Shown here in pieces: positions 54,834 through 64,000 of a DNA stretch of 64,000 nt. Under the pieces are notes generated by a model, which was given only the letters and a program-made list of their open reading frames with translations, had not been told where the DNA came from and searched no databases. The stretch spans positions 62,001 to 126,000 of the forward strand of contig NZ_JAEMNV010000010.1 of assembly GCF_016482825.1 (NCBI RefSeq), given 5' to 3'. Position numbers and translations under genes: made by a program. Position 1 is the first letter of the stretch; the number at the start of each line of letters is the position of its first letter. This stretch comes from Antrihabitans stalagmiti (GTDB lineage: Bacteria > Actinomycetota > Actinomycetes > Mycobacteriales > Mycobacteriaceae).

Positions 54834-54903
54834 CGACGACGCCGCTCGCGCGTCTTTTCGGTGGTCCGGACCTCAGAAAAGACGCACGAGGCGCAAAGCG
54901 CCC
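54834..54903. repeat. Dispersed triple-hairpin palindromic element, copy 4
   Basis: GCGAC-GAC-GCCGC (54834-54846, one mismatch), a central hairpin CTCGCGCGTCTTTTCGGTGG (54846-54865) with loop TCCGGA and right arm 54872-54891 (17 of 20 paired), then GGCGC-AAA-GCGCC (54891-54903). It lies 12 bases after the response-regulator stop and 71 bases before the KAS III start. Gene prediction that starts at 54831 wrongly absorbs it into the KAS III protein. Confidence 0.88.
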
Positions 54904-54974
54904 TGCCCCGGCCGGGTAGTGTGCGGGTGCCGGTTGCAACCGGGCTGCATCGAAGCACGCGAGGAGAAACAGAC

Positions 54975-56018
54975 ATGACCGCGCCAATCGCAACGCTGCA
55001 AAGCGTCGAACACACCGCGATCCTCGGACTCGGTGTGTACCGCCCTGAGCGCCTGGTTCCGAACTCCGAGATCGTCGACGCGATCGACTCGAGTGACGAG
55101 TGGATTCAGACGCGCTCCGGCATCAAGGCACGCCGTTTCGCAGGCGAAGACGAGTCCATCATCGGCATGAGTGTCGCGGCCAGCAAGGACGCGCTCGCCG
55201 CAAGCGGTATCACCGCCGATCAGATCGGTGCGGTCATCGTCTCGACGTCGTCGCGCCTCGTCCTCGGTCCCGCGGCAGGTCCGCAGGTTGCCACGCTGCT
55301 CGGAATGGCCGACACGGCCGGTTTCGACGTCGGCGCCGGATGCTCGGGCTTCTGCTACGGCCTGACCATCGCCAACGGTCTGATCCGTGGCGGCACCGCG
55401 AAATACGTACTCGTTGTCGGCGTGGAACGACTGTCCGACCTGCTCGATCGGGCCGACCGGACCACGGCGTTCATCTTCGCCGACGGTGCGGGCGCTGCGG
55501 TCGTCGGGCCGTCCGACGTCGAGGGCATCGGCCCGGTGTCGTGGGGCTCGGACGGCAGCCAGTGGGAAGCCATCTGGCAGGACAAGGATTTCGGCACGTA
55601 CTTCGACGAGGTTGCAGCTGCGGAAGCTGCAGGAACGACGTCGGTTCGTCCGTACATCCGGATGCAGGGCACGAAGGTGTTCCGCTGGGCCGCGACGTTC
55701 CTCGAGCAGGCCTGCCGCTCGGCCGTCGACCGCGCCGGACTGACCATGGACGACATCGACGTCTTCATCCCGCACCAGGCGAACCTGCGCATCACCCAGG
55801 CGTTGACCCGCGTGCTGAAGTTGCGCGAAGACTGCGTCGTCGCCAAGGACATCGTCGAAACCGGAAACACGTCTGCGGCGTCGATTCCCCTCGCGATCGA
55901 GGAAGTACTGCGATCCGGTCAGGCCAAGCCCGGCGATGTTGCGCTCGTGATGGCGTTCGGTGCCGGCCTCGCCTACGCGGGTCACGTCCTGCGGTTGCCG
56001 AAGATCACCGCCGAGTAG
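54975..56018 (+). CDS. 3-oxoacyl-ACP synthase III family protein (KAS III)
   Basis: A 347-residue thiolase-fold condensing enzyme. The catalytic triad is intact: Cys 123 in GAGCSGFCYGL, His 267 in IPHQANLRI and Asn 298 in ETGNTSAAS. It could start fatty-acid chains from acyl-CoA and malonyl-ACP, or be a specialised KAS III; no other fatty-acid-synthesis gene is adjacent. ATG at 54975 has GAGGAG nine bases upstream, which excludes the longer frame through the palindrome. It precedes a DinB/MDMPI-fold gene by 35 bases. Confidence 0.92.
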   Translation: MTAPIATLQSVEHTAILGLGVYRPERLVPNSEIVDAIDSSDEWIQTRSGIKARRFAGEDESIIGMSVAASKDALAASGITADQIGAVIVSTSSRLVLGPAAGPQVATLLGMADTAGFDVGAGCSGFCYGLTIANGLIRGGTAKYVLVVGVERLSDLLDRADRTTAFIFADGAGAAVVGPSDVEGIGPVSWGSDGSQWEAIWQDKDFGTYFDEVAAAEAAGTTSVRPYIRMQGTKVFRWAATFLEQACRSAVDRAGLTMDDIDVFIPHQANLRITQALTRVLKLREDCVVAKDIVETGNTSAASIPLAIEEVLRSGQAKPGDVALVMAFGAGLAYAGHVLRLPKITAE

Positions 56019-56053
56019 AACGAGCGCAGTCTCGAGAGCGAGGAGCCGGAACG

Positions 56054-56635
56054 ATGAAGTTCCCCAACGAGGACGATCTGCGTCGCGAACGCACACGCTT
56101 CATGACGATGATCGAGTCGCTGACCGACGACGAGTTCGAGAACGGCACGACCCTCTGCGACGGGTGGACGCCACGAGATGTGTTGGCGCACATCGTCGGA
56201 ACCGACAAGCTTTCGAACTACCTCAAGCCGAGCGGCATGACCATCAGTCGTGGCAACGCGGCGATGGTTCGCGGCAGCCACGAACTGAGCCGTGCCGAAC
56301 TGACCGCCCAGGGTTGGGCGGCGGCCGAGAAGCCGAGTATCGACGGCCGGATGATGGCATGGCTGTATGCGGGCGACTGCGCGATGCATCACCAGGACGT
56401 GCTCCGTGGCCTCGGCAAGCCACACGACGTGCCCGCCGAGTCGGCCGCAGCCATCTTCCGCGAAGGCAAGGCGTGGCGATATCTCAACGCGAAGCCGATG
56501 CGTAACAGGGTGATTCCGACGACGCCGGGCGGCGAGCCGTGGGGCCGCGGACCCGAGGTCCGCGGCACCACCGAAGCGCTCGCCCTCTGGATGGCCGGAC
56601 GCCGCGGCCTCGAATCCGAGCTCGAATTCCGTTAG
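56054..56635 (+). CDS. Maleylpyruvate-isomerase-fold, possibly mycothiol-dependent protein
   Basis: A 193-residue protein with an N-terminal DinB/MDMPI four-helix bundle. The characteristic LCDGWTPRDVLAHIVG carries the His ligand, with DCAMHHQDVLRGLGKP providing the later His residues of the metal site. Proteins of this group use mycothiol in isomerisation or detoxification; the substrate is unknown. AGGAG lies ten bases before the ATG. It probably forms a two-gene unit with KAS III. Confidence 0.85.
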   Translation: MKFPNEDDLRRERTRFMTMIESLTDDEFENGTTLCDGWTPRDVLAHIVGTDKLSNYLKPSGMTISRGNAAMVRGSHELSRAELTAQGWAAAEKPSIDGRMMAWLYAGDCAMHHQDVLRGLGKPHDVPAESAAAIFREGKAWRYLNAKPMRNRVIPTTPGGEPWGRGPEVRGTTEALALWMAGRRGLESELEFR

Positions 56636-56647
56636 GCAGCACGCCGC

Positions 56648-57628
56648 CTATGCCACGAGCGGCGCCAACGTCTTGCCCGCTAGTTCGACGATCCCCGGCT
56701 CGTGACCGTTGGTGACGAGATTGATGACAAGTCCGTCGATCCCCTGGCGCAACACTCGGTCCTGCAGTTGTTCGGCGACGTCGTCCGGATCGCCGACGAA
56801 CTGACGATCGGTCAGTTCCGCTCGCTTCTCCGCGGACAGCGTGTCGATGTCGACACCGCGCGCACGAAGGAATTCGCGCTGCAGTTCCCGCGCGCGATCG
56901 CCACTTTCGTCGATCATGACAAACGCAAGGAAGCTCGTCTCCAGCGTCGACCGCTCCCGCCCCGCTTCGTCGCACCGCTGCTTCAACGCATCCATCTTCC
57001 GTGGCAACTCGGAGGCGTTGCAGATGATGTTGAGATGATCGGCGAACCGGGCGGCGAGTCCGAACGTCTTCTTCTCACCGCCGCCGCCGAGCAGCACCGG
57101 GATGTCGTTGCGGATGCGGGGCTCGTTGATCGCCGATTCGACGTGGTACCACTTGCCGTCGAACGTCGGCCTCTCGCCGTGCAGCATCGGAACGATGATC
57201 TGCAGCGCTTCGTCGAGTTTCTCGAAGCGCTCGGTGAAAGTGCCGAATTCGTAACCGAATTGGCGGTGCTCGAGCTCGAACCACCCTGCGCCGATACCGA
57301 GCACGGCGCGACCACCGCTGACGACGTCGAGTGTCGATACCGTCTTGGCCAGCATCGGCGGATTTCGATAGGTATTGCCGGTGACGAGTGTCGACAGCTG
57401 GATCGACTCTGTCGCCGTGGCAAGCGCCCCGAGCGCCGTGTATGCCTCTAGCATCGGCTCGTCGGCCTCGCCGATCCCGGGGAGTTGATAGAAGTGGTCC
57501 ATGACGAACGCGGTGTCGAATCCGGCGGACTCGGCTTCGCGCGCTTGGGCAATGACAGTCGGGAACAGGTCGGCGACTGATTTCGAATAGCTGAAGTTCG
57601 GCATCTGATAGCCGAGGCGGATGCTCAC
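56648..57628 (-). CDS. LLM-class F420-dependent oxidoreductase
   Basis: A 326-residue luciferase-like TIM-barrel flavin/F420 oxidoreductase of the TIGR03560 type. The segments GYQMPNFSYSKSVADLFPTVIAQAREAE, VMDHFYQLPGIG and AVLGIGAGWFELEHRQFG are family hallmarks. F420 use is expected from the family. Its natural substrate is unknown. GTG start at 57628. It converges on the preceding MDMPI-fold gene 12 bases away and follows the CPBP gene by 60 bases. Confidence 0.87.
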   Translation of the reverse strand: MSIRLGYQMPNFSYSKSVADLFPTVIAQAREAESAGFDTAFVMDHFYQLPGIGEADEPMLEAYTALGALATATESIQLSTLVTGNTYRNPPMLAKTVSTLDVVSGGRAVLGIGAGWFELEHRQFGYEFGTFTERFEKLDEALQIIVPMLHGERPTFDGKWYHVESAINEPRIRNDIPVLLGGGGEKKTFGLAARFADHLNIICNASELPRKMDALKQRCDEAGRERSTLETSFLAFVMIDESGDRARELQREFLRARGVDIDTLSAEKRAELTDRQFVGDPDDVAEQLQDRVLRQGIDGLVINLVTNGHEPGIVELAGKTLAPLVA

Positions 57629-57688
57629 GTAAATCGACAGTACGCCGGTCCGACGATCCTGCGCGGAGCTTGCCTGGCGACCGACACT

Positions 57689-58387
57689 TTACGCAGGCAG
57701 GAAGAGTACCGATATCGCCGGAAGCAGATTGTTCATCGAATGCGCCGTCCACGACGCGAACACGCTGCCGGTTCGCAGCCGTGCCATTCCGATGGCAACA
57801 CCGCCCCACAGCAGCACGATGTAGCGCCACCACTCGCCGTGCCAGGCGGCGAACAGCGCGGCGGTGATCGCGAGCGTCACCCACGGACTGCCGAGCACAC
57901 GCGTCCACCCGGTCGACACCGATCGCTTTTCGAGCGCGCCCCACAGCATGCCGCGGAACATCAACTCCTCCCCCAGCGGTGCAACGAGCCAAACCCAGAG
58001 TGCAACAGCGACTTTCCAGCCTCGAGGCAGCCCGATCTCGGTGAGTGGCGACTCCTCGGTCGTCCCTGAGACGGCAAGCAGAACGACGACGATGGCCAGG
58101 CCGCCCAATACCGACGCGGCGCCCCAGACGAGACCGACGCGCAGTTGAGCGGCCGCCTCTCGCAGGTTCGTCGGCAATCCGAAATCGGCGACAGGGCCGT
58201 TGCCGCGGAACGCGGTGATCGCGAGCGCAAGCAGTGCAGCGACCGTCGTCGGCACGGTGAGTGCCACGAAGAACGTCGCGGCTGTCCGTTCGTCGATCAG
58301 CACAGCTGCGACGACGAAACCCACCGCGTTGACTGCGAGCACAAGCGCCGCCGCGGGCAGACCCCAGCGCCGAGTTGGTGAACTCAC
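57689..58387 (-). CDS. CPBP-family intramembrane metalloprotease
   Basis: A 232-residue membrane protein with about seven helices and the CPBP (Abi/CAAX-protease-like) motifs: EELMFRG (Glu 140, Glu 141, Arg 145), WHGE (His 183) and AHSMNN (His 216, Asn 220). Such proteins cleave within the membrane or act in bacteriocin self-immunity; here the role is unknown. GTG start overlapping the amidohydrolase stop (GTGA), so it is coupled to that gene. Confidence 0.9.
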   Translation of the reverse strand: MSSPTRRWGLPAAALVLAVNAVGFVVAAVLIDERTAATFFVALTVPTTVAALLALAITAFRGNGPVADFGLPTNLREAAAQLRVGLVWGAASVLGGLAIVVVLLAVSGTTEESPLTEIGLPRGWKVAVALWVWLVAPLGEELMFRGMLWGALEKRSVSTGWTRVLGSPWVTLAITAALFAAWHGEWWRYIVLLWGGVAIGMARLRTGSVFASWTAHSMNNLLPAISVLFLPA

Positions 58388-59481
58388 CCGATCGAGCCGC
58401 GCACGGTGACGAGCCGACCGCGCAGGATCACCGCATCGGGAGCAGCAAGCACATCGGGACCGGTTCTCGGATCATGTTCGTAGACAAGCAGATCCGCAGG
58501 AGCACCCGCCTCGATGCCCTGGCGCCCGAGCCAGGTTCGCGCATCCCAGCAGGCAGCACCGAGCGCCTCGGTCGGCGACAACCCGACCTTGACGAGTGCT
58601 GCGACCTCGTCGGCGATCCGGCCGTGCACGATCGAGCCGCCTGCGTCGGTGCCCGCATAGATCGGCACGCCGGCATCGTGTGCCCGGCCGACCGTGTCGG
58701 CGACCTTGGCATGCAGATCACGCATGTGGCGTGCGTACACCGGATATTTCGAGGCGGAATCGGCAATGGCTGGGAACGTCTCGATGTTGATGAGCGTCGG
58801 CACAAGTGCGACGCCACCGTCGACCATCATCTCGATGGTCTCGTCGGTGAGTCCGGTGCCGTGTTCGATGCAGTCGATTCCGGCCGCGATCAACCCGGGC
58901 AGGGCGTCCTCACCGAACACGTGGGCGGTCACCCGAGCGCCGTGCCGATGGGCCGCGGCAATCGACTCGCGAAGGATGTCGTCGTCCCACAGCGGACGCA
59001 GATCGCCGACCGAGCGATCGATCCAGTCGCCGACCAACTTCACCCAGCCGTCACCCAACATGGCCTGTTGCGCAACAGCTTCCGGCAGCTGAGCGGGATC
59101 TTCGAGATCGACCGCGAGGCCGGGGATGTAGCGCTTGGGTGTTGCGATATGACGGCCTGCCCTGATGATCTTGGGCAGCTCGGGCATGTCGTCGATGAAC
59201 CGGGTGTCGATGGGCGAGCCTGCGTCACGCAGCAGCAGCGCTCCGACGTCGCGCTCCGTCTCGGCCTGCGCGATCGCACCGGCAGTGTCCTCGTGCCCGC
59301 CGTTGTACTTGATGCCGACGTGACAGTGCGCGTCGACGAGGCCCGGCAATATCCAGCCCGACTTCGTCACGGTGTGGGCGTCGGCGACCGGCTCGAACGA
59401 GACGACACCGTCGTGAACCCACAGCTCGACCGGCTGTTCGTCGGGCAGCCCGGTCCCGCGCAGATGGAGCGCGCCGTCCAT
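58384..59481 (-). CDS. Amidohydrolase-family protein
   Basis: A 365-residue metal-dependent hydrolase of the amidohydrolase superfamily (imidazolonepropionase-like group). Metal ligands are in LVDAHCHVG (HxH), TAHVFGEDAL, IEHGTGL and IYAGTDAGGSI (Asp). The natural substrate is not known; a gene of this kind follows ffh in mycobacteria as well. ATG start two bases after the ffh stop and overlap with the CPBP gene place all three in one unit. Confidence 0.88.
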   Translation of the reverse strand: MDGALHLRGTGLPDEQPVELWVHDGVVSFEPVADAHTVTKSGWILPGLVDAHCHVGIKYNGGHEDTAGAIAQAETERDVGALLLRDAGSPIDTRFIDDMPELPKIIRAGRHIATPKRYIPGLAVDLEDPAQLPEAVAQQAMLGDGWVKLVGDWIDRSVGDLRPLWDDDILRESIAAAHRHGARVTAHVFGEDALPGLIAAGIDCIEHGTGLTDETIEMMVDGGVALVPTLINIETFPAIADSASKYPVYARHMRDLHAKVADTVGRAHDAGVPIYAGTDAGGSIVHGRIADEVAALVKVGLSPTEALGAACWDARTWLGRQGIEAGAPADLLVYEHDPRTGPDVLAAPDAVILRGRLVTVRGSIG

Positions 59482-59483
59482 CG

Positions 59484-61043
59484 CTACTTCTTGGGCAGCT
59501 TGAACTGTGAGAGGTCGAAGCCTTCCAGGCCCGGTGGCAATTGGTCGAGACCCTTCGGCATACCACTCAGATCAGGCATACCGGCAGGCAATCCACCGGG
59601 CATGCCGGGCATCCCACCCCGCACCTTCGGGGGCGTCGGACCACGACCCTTGCCCTTCTTACCCTTCTTGCCGCGTTGCGATTGCCCGCGACGCGCACCG
59701 GGTAGCCCCATCTGTCGGCCCATCGACGCCATCATCTTGCGCGCTTCGAAGAAGCGATCGACAAGCTGGTTGACCTCGGACACCTTCACACCCGAACCGT
59801 TCGCGATCCGGAGTCGTCGAGACGCGTTGATGATCTTCGGATTGTCGCGCTCGGCCTTCGTCATGCCCCGAATAATCGCCTGAACACGGTCGAGCTGCTT
59901 GTCGTCGACCTGCGACAACGCCTCTTTCATCTGACCTGCGCCAGGCATCATGGCGAGCAGATTGCCGATCGGACCCATCTTGCGGATCGCCATCATCTGG
60001 TCGAGGAAGTCCTCGAGCGTCAGCTGGCCCGAACTGATCTTCTCGGCAGCATCGATCGCCTGCTGCTCGTCGTAGACCGACTCGGCCTGCTCGATCAGCG
60101 TCAGCACATCGCCCATGCCGAGAATCCGGCTCGCCATCCGGTCGGGGTGGAAGACGTCGAAGTCTTCGAGCTTCTCGCCGGTGGACGCGAACATGATCGG
60201 CTGACCGGTCACCTCGCGCACGCTCAGCGCGGCACCACCGCGGGCGTCACCGTCGAGCTTGGTGAGCACGACACCCGTGAATCCGACGCCGTCGCGGAAG
60301 GCCTCGGCCGTGCTGACAGCGTCCTGACCGATCATCGCGTCGAGCACGAACAACGTCTCATCGGGCTGCACAGCATCGCGAATGCCGATGGCCTGGTTCA
60401 TCAGTTCGGCATCGATACCGAGACGACCGGCGGTATCGACGATGACGACGTCGTACTGCTTGTTTCGCGCCTCGGCGATGCCTGCCTTGGCAACCTCGAC
60501 AGGATCGGCCGCTGTGATGCCGAGCGCATTGTCGCCGCCGCCGATCGACGTTCCCGGATGCGGCGCGAAGACAGCCGCGCCGGCGCGTTCGCCGACGATC
60601 TGCAGCTGGCTTACTGCGCCGGGGCGCTGCAAATCGCACGCGACGAGAAGCGGCGTGTGGCCCTGATCCTTGAGCCACTTGGCCAGCTTGCCCGCGAGGG
60701 TCGTCTTACCCGAACCCTGCAGACCTGCAAGCATCACGACCGTAGGAGGGGTCTTCGCGAAGGTCAGCCGCCGGGTCTCGCCGCCGAGGATGCCGACGAG
60801 CTCCTCGTTGACGATCTTGACAACCTGCTGCGCCGGGTTGAGCGCGCCGGAAACCTCGTGGCCCTTGGCGCGCTCTTTGATCTTGGCGATGAAGCTGCGC
60901 ACGACGGGCAGCGCGACGTCGGCATCGAGCAGGGCAAGCCTGATCTCACGACACGTCGCATCGATGTCGGCTGGGGAAAGGCGGCCTTTGCCGCGCAAGT
61001 CCTTCAGCGCACCGGTCAACCGGTCGGAAAGGGATTCGAACAC
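59484..61043 (-). CDS. ffh: Signal recognition particle protein Ffh
   Basis: A 519-residue SRP GTPase: N-domain, G-domain with the P-loop GLQGSGKTTLAGKLA and DTAGRLGIDAEL, TKLDGDARGG, and the Met-rich M domain (DFLDQMMAIRKMGPIGNLLAMMPG). The C-terminal ~75 residues are a Gly/Lys/Pro/Met-rich tail (RGQSQRGKKGKKGKGRG and onward), longer than in E. coli and typical of actinobacteria. GTG start. It targets membrane proteins co-translationally together with 4.5S RNA and FtsY, which lie elsewhere. Confidence 0.97.
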   Translation of the reverse strand: MFESLSDRLTGALKDLRGKGRLSPADIDATCREIRLALLDADVALPVVRSFIAKIKERAKGHEVSGALNPAQQVVKIVNEELVGILGGETRRLTFAKTPPTVVMLAGLQGSGKTTLAGKLAKWLKDQGHTPLLVACDLQRPGAVSQLQIVGERAGAAVFAPHPGTSIGGGDNALGITAADPVEVAKAGIAEARNKQYDVVIVDTAGRLGIDAELMNQAIGIRDAVQPDETLFVLDAMIGQDAVSTAEAFRDGVGFTGVVLTKLDGDARGGAALSVREVTGQPIMFASTGEKLEDFDVFHPDRMASRILGMGDVLTLIEQAESVYDEQQAIDAAEKISSGQLTLEDFLDQMMAIRKMGPIGNLLAMMPGAGQMKEALSQVDDKQLDRVQAIIRGMTKAERDNPKIINASRRLRIANGSGVKVSEVNQLVDRFFEARKMMASMGRQMGLPGARRGQSQRGKKGKKGKGRGPTPPKVRGGMPGMPGGLPAGMPDLSGMPKGLDQLPPGLEGFDLSQFKLPKK

Positions 61044-61127
61044 CGATCGCGCTCCTGATCATGGGCTATGGGTACACGTCGGAGACCAGCCTAGTGCGTG
61101 AGGACTACACCGACGACCGTCGACGCC

Positions 61128-63999
<2,872 letters not shown>

Positions 64000-64000
64000 T

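Noticed and set aside
54975-56635. A natural-product biosynthesis cluster around KAS III and the MDMPI-fold gene
   Set aside because: No carrier protein, acyltransferase, other synthase or resistance gene adjoins; two isolated enzymes are insufficient.

Overview
The window reads as chromosomal DNA of a high-GC mycolic-acid actinomycete, most likely Rhodococcus or a close relative. This is inferred from gene content and order, not from a database search. Signs are the non-mevalonate genes dxr and ispG flanking a Rip1-type site-2 protease, the block yraN-yifB-dprA / DUF2469-rnhB-lepB-rplS / trmD-rimM-khpA-rpsP / ffh-glnD-glnB familiar from Mycobacterium, a mycothiol-dependent-enzyme fold, an F420-type oxidoreductase, GTG and TTG starts, and many ATGA overlaps. 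There are no rRNA, tRNA, CRISPR, phage or IS genes, and no gene-free stretch longer than 300 bases.

Layout. 1-15.5 kb (mostly minus) is housekeeping: a penicillin-binding lipoprotein (cut by the left edge), GNAT, ispG, rip1, dxr; then rlmN with a FUSC transporter; a CitE-like lyase; a methyltransferase, cdsA, frr, pyrH; tsf and rpsB with two strong hairpins. 15.7-16.5 kb is an iron-box-controlled siderophore-interacting flavoprotein. 16.6-23.9 kb is an allantoin (purine ureide) utilisation island: GntR regulator, NCS1 permease, Asp/Glu/hydantoin-type racemase, PuuE allantoinase, allantoicase, a CitE-like DUF6986 protein and a metallo-beta-lactamase-fold hydrolase. 24-25.4 kb has an M23 peptidase and xerC. 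25.6-34.3 kb is a second accessory block: a complete NMT1/THI5-type ABC importer, an M23-like lipoprotein, a Baeyer-Villiger-type monooxygenase, a membrane protein/winged-helix pair and a PaaK-like adenylate-forming enzyme. 34.4-39.8 kb returns to backbone (dprA, yifB, yraN, DUF2469, rnhB, lepB, rplS). 40-46.6 kb holds an unknown His-rich membrane protein, tex, a double-domain TetR regulator and a FadE5-type acyl-CoA dehydrogenase. 46.7-48.6 kb is the trmD-rimM-khpA-rpsP operon. 48.8-54.8 kb is a tricarboxylate transport system (tctCBA plus a universal stress protein) divergent from a CitA/CitB-type two-component system. 55-58.4 kb has a KAS III enzyme, a DinB/MDMPI-fold protein, an LLM oxidoreductase and a CPBP protease. 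58.4-64 kb has an amidohydrolase, ffh, glnD and glnB.

The least expected signal is a family of four dispersed ~70-bp elements (15.7, 22.9, 48.8 and 54.8 kb). Each is a 20-bp-arm central hairpin with a 6-nt loop, flanked on both sides by a tiny 5-bp hairpin, and each sits at or just after a stop codon. Two of them cause false N-terminal extensions of neighbouring open reading frames. Other points worth attention are paired DnaA-box sequences upstream of yraN-yifB-dprA and upstream of the M23/MBL divergent pair, a triple 14-bp direct repeat in front of tctC, a 15-bp palindrome in front of the membrane protein/winged-helix pair, and the DUF6986 protein translationally coupled to allantoicase as a candidate for the missing late step of ureide degradation.
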